A stretch of 58,435 nt of DNA from Anaerolineales bacterium (GCA_029210945.1 JARGGH010000020.1:1-58435), one strand, 5' to 3'; numbered from the stretch's first letter, positions 1-10,397 are shown. Translations and numbers: made by a program. The notes: generated by a model from the letters alone, not told the origin.

Positions 1-110
1 TCGGCTAGCGGTTCGTCGGATCAACGCCCGCAGAGGACTCTCACCTCCTAGCTATCGCCCATGCCGGGCGTACAAGCCAAGGACCTCCCCGCAGGAAGGT
101 CCCGATGAGA
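1..110 (-). mobile_element. Possible 5' RNA domain of a group II intron (partial, runs off the left edge)
   Basis: Read on the minus strand this stretch contains GCCCGGCATGGGCG, then GGAGGTGAGAGTCCTC, then GAACCGCTAGCCGA at the very edge, after a GGACCTTCC/GGGAGGTCC hairpin. From memory, this order of motifs (a GGCATGG box, a GGAGGTGAAAGTCCTC hairpin and a CTAGCC box) is found in domain I of bacterial group II introns, upstream of the maturase gene. No maturase is visible because the window ends. The 5' boundary (a GTGCG-like start) could not be placed. It could also be another structured RNA. Confidence 0.4.
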
Positions 111-139
111 TGCGAATCGACTGGCTGTTGCGTTACGGA

Positions 140-394
140 TCAGGGTTTAACAGAACCGTGGCTGAAAAGACCGCTTAACATCTCATGGCGGTCCTCGATC
201 GCCGGCCAGAGTTCTTTGAGGAAATGCTCGGGGCCCTGCCAGGCTAAATCTTCCCACTGGCGTTGAGGGCGCAGGTAGAGCGAGATCAAGTACATCGTTG
301 CTCGCATCGTCGCCATTTCCTCAGGGTTCAAGTCGTCCCCGTTGGCGTATTCTCGGAGCAATGCGAGACCAAGCGGATCAGCCATTCCGAGCAC
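140..394 (-). CDS. Conserved-looking hypothetical protein downstream of the sigma factor
   Basis: An 84-residue acidic soluble protein whose reading frame starts 21 bases after the sigma factor stop on the same strand, so the two are probably cotranscribed. I do not recognise the family. It has no membrane segment or cysteine motif and is rich in Leu, Glu and Trp. Start is uncertain: GTG at 394 or ATG at 385, neither with an ideally spaced ribosome site. The frame stays open further upstream inside the end of the sigma gene but holds no other ATG/GTG/TTG. It ends just before the intron-like RNA at the left edge. Confidence 0.55.
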   Translation of the reverse strand: MLGMADPLGLALLREYANGDDLNPEEMATMRATMYLISLYLRPQRQWEDLAWQGPEHFLKELWPAIEDRHEMLSGLFSHGSVKP

Positions 395-414
395 ATCCTC
401 AATCGGCGGATAAA

Positions 415-1329
415 CTACCGGATATTCTGGACTGTCGTCCGCAGGCGGTTCATCGCCTGGGATTCGATCTGGCGCACACGCTCACGGGTGATGCCCATCG
501 CATCCCCGACTTCCTGCAGCGTGTAGGTCCGTCCATCTTGAAAACCGTAGCGGAGCATGATCACGCGCGCTTCCCGCATCGGCAGTTCATCAAGCACGTC
601 TTTGATCTGTTCTTGCATGATCATCTCGGTCGTGCTCTCTTCGGGCGAGGACGCTTCCTCGTCGGGAATGAGGTCCGCCAGAATGCGGTTCTCATCGTCG
701 TCCTGTGGGAGCTCAAGCGAGATCGGCGTCTGGCTGATCCGCATCGTCTCGAGGACCTGCTGCGGGGTCATCTCGAGCACTTCAGCGATCTCTTCCTCGG
801 TTGGCTCACGCCCGAACTCCTGCATCAATTCATTGCGGGTATATGACACTTTGTTGATCTCGATGTTCTTATGCACCGGCAGTCGGATGATGCGGGCGTT
901 GTTGTCGATCGACCGGGTGATCGCCTGGCGGATCCACCATGTCGCATATGTGCTGAAGCGATTGCCGCGTTCTGGCTCAAACTTTTTGGTGGCGCGCATC
1001 AGGCCGATGATTCCCTCCTGGACGAGGTCCAACAGCGGGATGCCCCGGCCCGTGTAACGCTTGGCGACGCTCAAGACCAGGCGGGTGTTGGCTAACAATA
1101 TTCTCTCCTGCGCAATTGTGCCCGCCTCGATCACCTGCTCGATCTGATGACGTTCTTTCTGGTCGAAGTCACCTTCTGCAAGCTGTTGGCGGGCTCTCTC
1201 CGCCGCCCTGATCTGGCCGGTCAGCTCGACTTCCTCCTCAGGTGTGAGCAATGGCGTTTTCGTAATTTCTTCAATGTAGCGGTCTTTCAAACTCCGGCTG
1301 GTGATGTTAGTCAAAGTACTAAGGTCCAT
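415..1329 (-). CDS. sigA: RNA polymerase sigma-70 family factor (SigA/RpoD type)
   Basis: Directs RNA polymerase to -35/-10 promoters. The 304-residue protein has region 1.2 (about 15-45), region 2 (about 80-150, with the DLVQEG, KFEPERG and TYATWWIRQAI motifs), region 3 (about 160-220) and region 4 (about 248-300, with RYGFQDG and the helix-turn-helix ending TRERVRQIE). The long region 1.1 of large RpoD proteins is missing, so this is a compact primary factor or a group 2 paralogue. Start chosen at the ATG preceded by AGAGG seven bases away; a longer frame to 1389 adds 20 unlikely residues. Divergent from the SufR-like gene. Confidence 0.93.
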   Translation of the reverse strand: MDLSTLTNITSRSLKDRYIEEITKTPLLTPEEEVELTGQIRAAERARQQLAEGDFDQKERHQIEQVIEAGTIAQERILLANTRLVLSVAKRYTGRGIPLLDLVQEGIIGLMRATKKFEPERGNRFSTYATWWIRQAITRSIDNNARIIRLPVHKNIEINKVSYTRNELMQEFGREPTEEEIAEVLEMTPQQVLETMRISQTPISLELPQDDDENRILADLIPDEEASSPEESTTEMIMQEQIKDVLDELPMREARVIMLRYGFQDGRTYTLQEVGDAMGITRERVRQIESQAMNRLRTTVQNIR

Positions 1330-1478
1330 AGTTAAACCTCTTTTTTGTCTGTGCTCCGGAGACAACCAACCGTCCACTCCGGCTACCAAATCGACCCTGA
1401 CGGTTCAATACGTTATTTCGCCAGGACTTTCTTTTCTCGGGGGATGTCCTGTCACGACAACCCCTCCCTTCGAGGCCC

Positions 1479-1507
1479 ATCTTAGCATTCCGGAGTACTT
1501 TAGTCAA
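1479..1507 (-). promoter_or_regulatory. Sigma-70 promoter of the sigma factor gene
   Basis: On the minus strand TTGACT and TAAGAT are separated by 17 bases. Transcription would begin near 1471, leaving a leader of about 140 bases before the start codon. It abuts a palindrome in the divergent intergenic region. Confidence 0.55.
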
Positions 1508-1516
1508 TATAATTGA
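1504..1516. promoter_or_regulatory. Palindrome between the divergent sigma factor and SufR-like genes
   Basis: TCAAT-ATA-ATTGA is a perfect inverted repeat that overlaps the -35 hexamer of the minus-strand promoter and lies upstream of the plus-strand promoter. It is positioned like an operator, but it does not match the CAAC-N6-GTTG type described for cyanobacterial SufR, so the binding protein is unknown. Confidence 0.3.
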
Positions 1517-1540
1517 TATTAATGTTTGATATATAATAAT

Positions 1541-1570
1541 TTGACGTTTCTAGGGTCCCCATGATATAGT
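1541..1570 (+). promoter_or_regulatory. Promoter of the SufR-like gene
   Basis: TTGACG and TATAGT are separated by 18 bases, about 30 bases ahead of the start codon. Confidence 0.55.
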
Positions 1571-1599
1571 CCCTCAACACCACATCGGGAGATACGAAC

Positions 1600-2250
1600 T
1601 TGGTAATGAAGGACACACGGCAGCTGATCCTCGCTCATATCCAGCGCAACCCTGGTCTTGCAGCCAGCGATCTGGCGGAGCATTTCGACCTTTCACTCGG
1701 GGCGGTGCGCCACCATTTGACGATCCTTGAACGGGATGCGCTCATTCAGGGCGATAGCATGCGGCAGCCGATCGGTCGACCCTGCACCGTCTATGAATTG
1801 ACCCAAAAAGGCGAGGAGAGTTTCCCGAAGCAATATGACCGCCTCTCCAACCTAATCCTTGACACATTAAAAGAAGAACAAGCCGGCAGCGACCTGCGCA
1901 GCTTCTTGCGCAGGGTCGCAGATCGCTTGATCGGTCAGTCTGGTTTACATCTAAACCCGGATGCAAGCGTCGAACAACGCGCCGAGCACCTGACCGACAT
2001 CATGGAAGATGAGGGTTTTTCCTTAGAATGGAAACGCGCCGGGAACGAACTCTTCATCATCCAGCACACCTGCCCTTACCAATCTGTCGTGGGCAACCAT
2101 CCCGAGGTCTGCCAGCTCGACGAGCAGGTGATCCAGACGGTGATGGGCGAGAAGATAAAGCGGGTCGAACACCGCAGCAGAGGAGATTGCAATTGTGTCT
2201 TCAGCATGAACCTCTCCGCCGGGGAAGACTCAAACGCCGAACCGTCGTGA
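1600..2250 (+). CDS. sufR: SufR-like iron-sulfur responsive transcriptional regulator
   Basis: A 216-residue DNA-binding protein. Residues about 5-50 form a winged helix-turn-helix of the DeoR/ArsR type (ASDLAEHFDLSLGAVRHHL). The C-terminal half has Cys158, Cys171 (CX12C) and a Cys197-X-Cys199 pair, the pattern that ligates an Fe-S cluster in SufR regulators of the suf operon. The next gene is the Fe-S carrier NfuA, which supports a role in iron-sulfur homeostasis. Start is taken as TTG with GGGAG nine bases upstream; the ATG two codons later is possible. No suf operon is in the window, so the targets are inferred. Confidence 0.8.
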   Translation: MVMKDTRQLILAHIQRNPGLAASDLAEHFDLSLGAVRHHLTILERDALIQGDSMRQPIGRPCTVYELTQKGEESFPKQYDRLSNLILDTLKEEQAGSDLRSFLRRVADRLIGQSGLHLNPDASVEQRAEHLTDIMEDEGFSLEWKRAGNELFIIQHTCPYQSVVGNHPEVCQLDEQVIQTVMGEKIKRVEHRSRGDCNCVFSMNLSAGEDSNAEPS

Positions 2251-2324
2251 TCGCATCCGTTTGTCAAGAACCGGTCCCTCCCACTCGAAAATATTCTTGC
2301 TCACGGACCGGTCAGCCAACGCGG

Positions 2325-2330
2325 TATAAT
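2325..2330 (+). promoter_or_regulatory. -10 element ahead of nfuA
   Basis: A perfect TATAAT in a GCGG-TATAAT-CCC setting, 20 bases before the ATG, with AGGAGG between. No good -35 hexamer lies 16-18 bases upstream. Confidence 0.45.
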
Positions 2331-2350
2331 CCCGGCGTCAGGAGGTAGAC

Positions 2351-2938
2351 ATGATTACAATCACCGAAGCAGCACAAGAGAAGATCCAAGAGATCCTGGC
2401 CAAGGAAGAAGAAACCGATCTGGCTTTGAGGATGCAGATCATGGGGCGTGGGCCCGGCGGGTTCCGTTACTCCCTGCGTTTTGTCCCTGAGAGCGAACAG
2501 GCCTCTACAGATGAAAGGATCGAGTTTGATTCATTCGCCGTGCTGATCGACGCCGAGAGCGCCGAGAACATGCAGGGCTCATCGGTCGACTTCAAACAGG
2601 ACACCTTTCGCAGCGGGTTCATGATCGACAACCCCAATCCGGTCTGGAAGGATCCCACAGCCCAGTCGATCCAGGATCTGCTGGATTCCAAGATCAACCC
2701 GAGTGTCGGCGCGCATGGAGGCTTTGTCTCGCTGCTCAACTATGAAGACGGGACGGCATTCATCGCGTTCGGCGGTGGCTGCCAGGGCTGCGGCATGGTC
2801 GATGTGACCCTCAAGCAGGGCGTCGAAGTGATGATCAAAGAAGAGATCCCCGCAGTCACCACCGTCGTGGACACTACCGACCACACTTCGGGCGAGAGTC
2901 CATTTTATGCTTCCAAGCAGGGAGAGTCTGCACTTTAG
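2351..2938 (+). CDS. nfuA: Fe-S cluster carrier NfuA (degenerate A-type domain plus Nfu domain)
   Basis: Scaffold or carrier that delivers 4Fe-4S clusters to target proteins in the cytoplasm. The 195 residues match the usual NfuA length (about 190). Residues 1-95 form an A-type (HesB/IscA) fold without the three ligand cysteines. Residues about 105-180 are the Nfu domain with the essential Cys144-Gln-Gly-Cys147 in a GGGCQGCGM loop. Start ATG has AGGAGG upstream and its own TATAAT. It follows the SufR-like gene and ends at a strong bidirectional terminator shared with gyrB. Confidence 0.92.
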   Translation: MITITEAAQEKIQEILAKEEETDLALRMQIMGRGPGGFRYSLRFVPESEQASTDERIEFDSFAVLIDAESAENMQGSSVDFKQDTFRSGFMIDNPNPVWKDPTAQSIQDLLDSKINPSVGAHGGFVSLLNYEDGTAFIAFGGGCQGCGMVDVTLKQGVEVMIKEEIPAVTTVVDTTDHTSGESPFYASKQGESAL

Positions 2939-2962
2939 GTCAGGCAAGATTTTCCGATTAAT

Positions 2963-2996
2963 AAAAACACCTCCGCGCAACCGGAGGTGTTTTTTT
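2963..2996. terminator. Bidirectional intrinsic terminator between nfuA and gyrB
   Basis: A 13-base stem (AAAAACACCTCCG with CGGAGGTGTTTTT) and a six-base loop, with a T run on both strands. It separates convergent nfuA and gyrB. Confidence 0.92.
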
Positions 2997-3056
2997 ACTT
3001 AACCAGGAGTGATTCGCTGGGCGTTTCCGAGTGTGATCCTGCCCTCACCGGTTGGA

Positions 3057-5316
<2,260 letters not shown>

Positions 5317-5345
5317 TTGACCCTTGATTGCGACTTCGTTAGAAT
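5317..5345 (+). promoter_or_regulatory. Sigma-70 promoter of the SAM hydrolase-murA pair
   Basis: TTGACC and TAGAAT are separated by 17 bases, 18 bases before the start codon. Confidence 0.7.
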
Positions 5346-5363
5346 GGCCGGGAAAGGTTATCG

Positions 5364-6191
5364 ATGATCTCAATCTTGAGCGATTTCGGCCTCGAGGATA
5401 CTTACGTCGCGGCGATGAAAGCCGTGATTTACAGGATTGCACCAACCGAGCAGATCCTGGACCTCACCCACCACATCCCGGCGGGCGACGTGGCGCGCGG
5501 CGCGATCGAACTCTGGCGAGTCGCGCCCGTGCTGCCAACCGGCAGCGTCATCCTCGCCGTCGTCGATCCCGGAGTCGGCACCAACCGCAGACCGATCGCG
5601 ATCCAGAGCGCGGAGTTCACCTGCGTCGGCCCGGACAACGGGCTTTTCACGTACCTGATCGGCACTGAAGACTGCGAGATCGTCGAATTGAGCAATCCAG
5701 ACCATCTCCTGCCTGTACAAAGCGCCACATTCCACGGCCGGGATATCTTTGCCCCCGCCGCAGCGTACCTCGTTAGCGGTAGGCTGCTTTCCGATCTCGG
5801 CCCGTCCCTGCCCTCCTTCCAGCGGCTCCCCGCGCCAGAGCTGGAGCTCGCTGGCACGCACATTCTGCGCGGTGAGATCCTCTACGCTGACCGCTTCGGA
5901 AACCTGATCACAAGCATCGGCCGGCTCTCCCGGGCGGGAGATATCATCCGGCTTGAGCCATGGACAGGCAATCTTGGAGCGCAGGATCTACGCTGCCCCG
6001 ATCCCGTCCTTGCGCTCCCGGATGGCGTCACAATCCCTTTGACGAACACTTTCGGCGACGTCGGTACGCACTCACTGACCGCATACATCGGGAGCGCGGG
6101 CCTGCTGGAAATCGCCGTCAATGGCGGCAGCGCACTGGAGTGCACCGGCTTACAACGCGGTCAAACCGTTGAGTTAAGAACACAAGGATGA
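5364..6191 (+). CDS. SAM hydrolase / SAM hydroxide adenosyltransferase (DUF62 family)
   Basis: Members of this family (relatives of the fluorinase and chlorinase) split S-adenosylmethionine with hydroxide into adenosine and methionine. The 275 residues begin with the family hallmark ILSDFGLEDTYV and continue with LTHHIPAGD, VVDPGVGT, GPDNGLFT and a HGRDIFAPAAAYL box, then a C-terminal domain with YADRFGNLITSI. Length is typical. A GGGAAAGG ribosome site precedes the ATG. It sits three bases upstream of murA, so the two genes are an operon; the functional link is not obvious. Confidence 0.9.
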   Translation: MISILSDFGLEDTYVAAMKAVIYRIAPTEQILDLTHHIPAGDVARGAIELWRVAPVLPTGSVILAVVDPGVGTNRRPIAIQSAEFTCVGPDNGLFTYLIGTEDCEIVELSNPDHLLPVQSATFHGRDIFAPAAAYLVSGRLLSDLGPSLPSFQRLPAPELELAGTHILRGEILYADRFGNLITSIGRLSRAGDIIRLEPWTGNLGAQDLRCPDPVLALPDGVTIPLTNTFGDVGTHSLTAYIGSAGLLEIAVNGGSALECTGLQRGQTVELRTQG

Positions 6192-6194
6192 TCA

Positions 6195-7490
6195 ATGCCA
6201 ACCTATCTGATTGATGGTGGAACCCCACTTCGAGGAGATGTCACCCCCTCCGGAAACAAAAACGCAGCACTGCCGCTGCTCACAGCCTGTCTGCTCACTG
6301 AAGAGCCGGTTGTGCTCCGAAACGTCCCGGATATCGGTGATGTCCGTGTGATGCGGCAGCTGCTCGAAAGTCTGGGCGTGATGTTCGAGGACCTCGACAT
6401 CCATACCTGGCGGATCAGCGCACAGGACCCACGGCAGGCTGATTTAAACCCGGATTTGTGCCGGCAGATCCGCGCTTCGATCTTGATCGCAGGACCGATG
6501 TTGGGGCGGACGGGTGAGATCACCCTCCCTCCGCCGGGCGGCGATGTGATCGGCCGCAGGCGCGTTGACACTCATCTGCTGGCGCTCGAAAAGCTGGGCG
6601 CCGAGGTCAGTTTCAGCGAGCGCGAGTTCCACATGCGTGCCCCTCAGGGGCTCCAGGGTGGCGACGTCCTGCTTGATGAAGCCAGCGTCACCGCCACCGA
6701 GAACGCCATCATGGCAGCCGTGAAGGCCAGAGGGAAATCTGTGATCCGCAACGCGGCCTCCGAACCGCATGTGCAGGAGCTCTGTCATTTCTTGAACACG
6801 GTCGGCGCAAAAATTGAGAATATCGGTTCCAACACGCTGAACATCACCGGAGTCGATTCGCTGCACGGCGGCGAGTACTCGATCGGACCCGATTATCTCG
6901 AGGTCGTCAGCCTGATCGGCGCCTCGGTCGTCACCGGCGGGGAAATCCGCATCCGCAACGCCGGCCCCGAGTACCTGGACATGGCGCGGCTGGTGCTCCA
7001 GAAACTGGGCGTCCACTGGGAGGTCAGCGGCAGCGATGTTTTCGTCCCGGCCAACCAATCGATGGAGATCGAGCCCGATGTGGGCGGCAAAATCCCGCAG
7101 ATCAGCGTGATGCCCTGGCCGGCTTTCCCAACCGACCTGATGAGCATCGCCATCGTGATCGCCACTCAGTCAAACGGGACTGTGCTCTTCCACGACTGGA
7201 TGTACGAGACACGCATGTTCTTCATCGACAAGCTTGTCTCGATGGGCGCCCGCATCATCCTTTGTGATCCGCACCGGGCGATCGTGCAGGGACCCAGCCC
7301 GCTTTTCGGAGAGCAGCTCGAAAGCCCGGACATCCGCGCCGGGCTGGCGCTTACCCTCGCTGCGTTAGCCGCCCAGGGAACCTCGCGCATCCGCAATATC
7401 GGTCAGATCGAACGCGGCTATGAGCGGATCGACGAGAAACTCCGCCAACTGGGGGCTAACATTCAACGTCTGGAGTCCGAGACCGGCTGA
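6195..7490 (+). CDS. murA: UDP-N-acetylglucosamine 1-carboxyvinyltransferase MurA with Asp at the catalytic-Cys position
   Basis: First committed step of peptidoglycan synthesis: transfer of enolpyruvate from PEP to UDP-GlcNAc in the cytoplasm. The 431 residues are full length; the N-terminus has GNKNAALP, and the active loop reads LPPPGGDVIGRRRVDTH. In E. coli MurA the loop is PGGCxIGxRPVD with Cys115; here the Cys is Asp117 (GAT at 6543-6545). The same Cys-to-Asp change is known from mycobacteria, chlamydiae and Borrelia and makes MurA insensitive to fosfomycin. The C-terminus with the RGYERIDEKL box is normal, so the enzyme should be active. Confidence 0.96.
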   Translation: MPTYLIDGGTPLRGDVTPSGNKNAALPLLTACLLTEEPVVLRNVPDIGDVRVMRQLLESLGVMFEDLDIHTWRISAQDPRQADLNPDLCRQIRASILIAGPMLGRTGEITLPPPGGDVIGRRRVDTHLLALEKLGAEVSFSEREFHMRAPQGLQGGDVLLDEASVTATENAIMAAVKARGKSVIRNAASEPHVQELCHFLNTVGAKIENIGSNTLNITGVDSLHGGEYSIGPDYLEVVSLIGASVVTGGEIRIRNAGPEYLDMARLVLQKLGVHWEVSGSDVFVPANQSMEIEPDVGGKIPQISVMPWPAFPTDLMSIAIVIATQSNGTVLFHDWMYETRMFFIDKLVSMGARIILCDPHRAIVQGPSPLFGEQLESPDIRAGLALTLAALAAQGTSRIRNIGQIERGYERIDEKLRQLGANIQRLESETG

Positions 7491-7536
7491 CGGAAAAACC
7501 TGCCCACCACGGTCCCGGCCCAAACACCAACTTGCG

Positions 7537-7565
7537 TTGACCGTGTAATTTGTGTGCGGTATAAT
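7537..7565 (+). promoter_or_regulatory. Sigma-70 promoter of the rpmH operon
   Basis: TTGACC and a perfect TATAAT with a 17-base spacer, about 50 bases ahead of rpmH. One of the strongest promoters in the window, as expected for a ribosomal protein gene. Confidence 0.85.
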
Positions 7566-7616
7566 CCGCGGTCGCTAAGCCGGACTATGATTACGTAGTT
7601 ATCAGGGAAATTAGAA

Positions 7617-7793
7617 ATGCCAAAGCGAACATATCAGCCGAAGAAACGCCGCAGGGTGCGAACGCATGGATTCCGTGCGCGCATGAAATCTAAAGGTGGC
7701 AAGAAGGTCCTCAAACGCCGACGGGCGAGGGGTCGCTTGCGACTTGCGGCGAAAATGAATAAGCACGTCAAGAAGACCAACTGGAAGTCATAG
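7617..7793 (+). CDS. rpmH: 50S ribosomal protein L34
   Basis: A 58-residue, extremely basic protein beginning [13 protein letters not shown] and containing HGFRARM and [14 protein letters not shown], the L34 signature. Length is slightly above the usual 44-47 because of a C-terminal extension ending KKTNWKS. The ribosome site is poor (GGGAAATTAGAA before the ATG). It opens the conserved rpmH-rnpA-yidD-yidC-jag set that commonly lies near the replication origin. Confidence 0.96.
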   Translation: MPKRTYQPKKRRRVRTHGFRARMKSKGGKKVLKRRRARGRLRLAAKMNKHVKKTNWKS

Positions 7794-7837
7794 GGAGGCT
7801 TCGGGTGCAGGTTACCTGCCCTTAGCCGGCCAGGTGG

Positions 7838-8179
7838 ATGGACCGCAGATACAGGCTCACCAACTCGTCCGACTTCAAGCGGGTGCGGCACACGGGTCAG
7901 TCCTTTGCCCACCCGTTTGTCCTTCTCATCGTCAGCGAAAACCAGCTCGACCATGCGAGGTTCGGTGTGAGCGCCAGCCGATCGGTTGGCAACGCGGTGC
8001 AGAGAAACCGTGCCAAGCGCCGCCTGAGAGAAGCCTTCCGCATTTTCCTCCCCCAGATTTCGCCGGGTTGGGATATCGTTGCCATCGCACGACCGGCCTT
8101 ACTGGACGCTTCCTGGGAGAAACTTCAACGTGCGCTGTTATCAAAATTGAACCAGGCAGGATTGATCGATGCAGGATGA
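7838..8179 (+). CDS. rnpA: Ribonuclease P protein component
   Basis: Protein subunit that helps the RNase P ribozyme remove 5' leaders from pre-tRNAs. The 113 residues start with [12 protein letters not shown] and contain the diagnostic basic box [13 protein letters not shown] at about 72-85. It lies 44 bases after rpmH and overlaps yidD by 11 bases, a typical arrangement that suggests coupled translation. Confidence 0.95.
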   Translation: MDRRYRLTNSSDFKRVRHTGQSFAHPFVLLIVSENQLDHARFGVSASRSVGNAVQRNRAKRRLREAFRIFLPQISPGWDIVAIARPALLDASWEKLQRALLSKLNQAGLIDAG

Positions 8180-8468
8180 GATAAACATAGGAGCAGAACT
8201 CCACGCACAGCAGGAACCTTCCCTGCGTGACGTTCCGCTCACACTGGCGAACCTCCCGCGTTTACCTTTCCTGGCGCTCATCCGCCTTTACCAACTTATC
8301 ATCTCACCGGCATTGCCGGCCGGGACCTGTCGCTTTACCCCGACCTGCTCTCACTACAGCTACGAGGCGATCGCCAAACACGGTGCGATCAAGGGTCTTG
8401 GATTATCAATCTGGCGGGTGCTCCGCTGTCAACCGTTCAGCCACGGCGGCTATGATCCCGTTCCGTAG
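8169..8468 (+). CDS. yidD: Membrane protein insertion efficiency factor YidD
   Basis: A small membrane-associated protein that helps YidC/Sec insertion. The 99 residues contain [14 protein letters not shown], a [16 protein letters not shown] cysteine box and [18 protein letters not shown], all diagnostic. An extra N-terminal stretch of about 25 residues, overlapping the end of rnpA, may be dispensable; internal starts are possible. It overlaps rnpA and sits seven bases before the lipoprotein gene. Confidence 0.93.
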   Translation: MQDEINIGAELHAQQEPSLRDVPLTLANLPRLPFLALIRLYQLIISPALPAGTCRFTPTCSHYSYEAIAKHGAIKGLGLSIWRVLRCQPFSHGGYDPVP

Positions 8469-8475
8469 GAGTCGT

Positions 8476-9585
8476 ATGACCATATCACCATCATCCAAAT
8501 CACGTCTACCGCTTACCTTGCTGGCGTTCGCTCTGCTCGCAATGGCACTTTCCGCATGCGGATCCAGAAGCGTCATGCAGGCTTCCAGCTGGCCGGGTGC
8601 GACGATCTCAAAAGAGATCGTCTATATCGCATACGGACCTTTCATGTACTCGATCGATGTGGAAACCGGCCGGACGCTGTGGACCTACCCGGCGGAGGCG
8701 GATCGCAACGCAACATTTTACGCACCACCGGCGGTCTCACCCGACGGCGAGAAGCTGGTTGTCGGCAGTTACAATCAGGTGGTGTACGCTCTGAACGCCA
8801 CGGCCGCCACAGCCGCGCCACTCTGGACCTTCGATGGACCTGAGGACCGCATCATCGGTGGCCCGCTCATCGTCGATGATCAGGTCCTCGTCCCAACCGC
8901 ATCAGGACGCCTGTTCGCGTTAGACCTCGAAACCGGTCAGCCGCTGTGGAACGAACCGTTCCGGGCGGATCACGCCCTCTGGTCTAAACCGCTGGTCCAG
9001 GAGGATCAGATCTATCTCGGCGGGCTGGACCACAATGTCTATTCGATCTCGCTTAAAACGGGGCGCGAAAATTGGAGCACCGACCTGGGTTCTGCGATCT
9101 CCGATTCGCCGACCCTCACGAACGGGCTGCTGCTCTCAGGAAATTTTGGCGGGACGCTGACCGCGCTGGATAAGGACAGCGGCCGGGTTGAATGGGAATT
9201 CCAGGCCGATGACGCCATCTGGGGCAGCCCGGCTGTGGAAGGCGACGTCGCCTACTTCGGGGATGTCGCCGGGACGGCGCACGCAATCGATGTCCGGACC
9301 GGACGTGAACTATGGCACCAGGACCTTTCTGGCCCGGCTTCCGCCTCCCCGGTCATCCTCGGCGATCGTGTTTATTTCGTGACCGAATCCGGTCAGGTGG
9401 ACGCCCTGCTGATCGAAACAGGTGCACGCGCCTGGCCCGCTAGTGCGACCATGACGGGCCGGTTGCTGGCAGACCCACTCGTCAGTTCAGAAGGCATCCT
9501 CGTGCCCGCCATGGAAAGCGATTGTCTCTTGTATGTTGTCGAACCGGAAACGGGCGGCGTACGCTGCCTGTTCACAGCCGAGTAA
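8476..9585 (+). CDS. Outer-leaflet lipoprotein with PQQ-type (BamB-like) beta-propeller
   Basis: A 369-residue lipoprotein: basic N-terminus, hydrophobic core and lipobox LSAC with Cys28. The rest is a repeated blade pattern (VYALN..., LFALDLETGQPLW, VYSISLKTGRENW, LTALDKDSGRVEW, AHAIDVRTGRELW) typical of PQQ-like propellers such as BamB. No catalytic function is implied; propellers of this kind usually bind proteins. The start was chosen at the ATG with TAGGAG upstream; the frame is open further back inside yidD but that part is out of character. Its place between yidD and yidC suggests help with membrane protein assembly or quality control, which is inference. Confidence 0.85.
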   Translation: MTISPSSKSRLPLTLLAFALLAMALSACGSRSVMQASSWPGATISKEIVYIAYGPFMYSIDVETGRTLWTYPAEADRNATFYAPPAVSPDGEKLVVGSYNQVVYALNATAATAAPLWTFDGPEDRIIGGPLIVDDQVLVPTASGRLFALDLETGQPLWNEPFRADHALWSKPLVQEDQIYLGGLDHNVYSISLKTGRENWSTDLGSAISDSPTLTNGLLLSGNFGGTLTALDKDSGRVEWEFQADDAIWGSPAVEGDVAYFGDVAGTAHAIDVRTGRELWHQDLSGPASASPVILGDRVYFVTESGQVDALLIETGARAWPASATMTGRLLADPLVSSEGILVPAMESDCLLYVVEPETGGVRCLFTAE

Positions 9586-9605
9586 GATCTGAAGGTTACT
9601 GACCT

Positions 9606-10346
9606 ATGTGGAACACGATCATTCTTGAGCCAATGATTAATGCGCTCATCTATATCTACAACCTGCTTGGCGGAAACTTTGGCCTCGCCATCCTGATCTT
9701 CACTGCGCTCGTACGCCTGATCACCCTGCCGCTTACTTACCAGCAGATGCGCGGATCGCTCGTGATGGCTGAGATCCAGCAATCCGACAAGTTCAAGAAG
9801 ATGCAGGAAAAATACAAAGATGATCGCCAGAAGCTGTCCGAAGAGCAGATGAAGCTCTACCGCGAATTCGGTTACAACCCGTTCAGCGGGTGTTTGGGGC
9901 TGATCATCCAGTTTCCGATCATCATCGGACTCTACCAAGCGATTATTCGCACGATGGCGGCTACGCCGGCGCAGCTCTTTGACCTTTCAAAGCACATCTA
10001 CGATTTCATCCCGGCCGGGTTGATACCGCTTAACAGCCAGTTCCTGTGGATGAATCTTGGACAGCCCGAGCGGCTTTCTTTATCCTTCCTGCCCTTCGAC
10101 ATCCCGGTGCTGACGATCCTTGTCGTCATCAGCACTTACCTGCAGACCAAGCTGACCACCGCCGCCACTCCTGGAGATTCACAAACCGCCGGCATGACGC
10201 AGATGATGAGCCTCTATATGCCGCTGCTTCTGGGTTATTTCGCGTACACGCTCGCATCTGGCCTTGCGCTCTATTTTGCCGCTTCGAACTTGCTCGGCAT
10301 CCTCCAGGGTCTGCTCATGCGCTGGGCGCGTGATCGCAACAAATAG
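9606..10346 (+). CDS. yidC: Membrane protein insertase YidC (short, monoderm type)
   Basis: Inserts membrane proteins alone or with SecYEG. The 246 residues begin directly with the first conserved membrane segment (NLLGGNFGLAILIFTALVR), followed by the cytoplasmic hairpin (EIQQSDKFKKMQEKYKDDRQ), the GCLGLIIQFPIIIGLYQAI segment and two more membrane segments. The large periplasmic P1 domain of Gram-negative YidC is absent, and there is no lipobox. The conserved hydrophilic-groove Arg is present in the first segment (LVRLITLPL). In the rpmH-jag operon. Confidence 0.95.
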   Translation: MWNTIILEPMINALIYIYNLLGGNFGLAILIFTALVRLITLPLTYQQMRGSLVMAEIQQSDKFKKMQEKYKDDRQKLSEEQMKLYREFGYNPFSGCLGLIIQFPIIIGLYQAIIRTMAATPAQLFDLSKHIYDFIPAGLIPLNSQFLWMNLGQPERLSLSFLPFDIPVLTILVVISTYLQTKLTTAATPGDSQTAGMTQMMSLYMPLLLGYFAYTLASGLALYFAASNLLGILQGLLMRWARDRNK

Positions 10347-10397
10347 CATGCGAACCGAAGCACGCTCATTCAATTTCGCAACGAGAAGGTGAGACGT

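Noticed and set aside
1504..1516. SufR operator of the CAAC-N6-GTTG type
   Set aside because: The palindrome has another sequence (TCAAT-N3-ATTGA), so no assignment to SufR was made.
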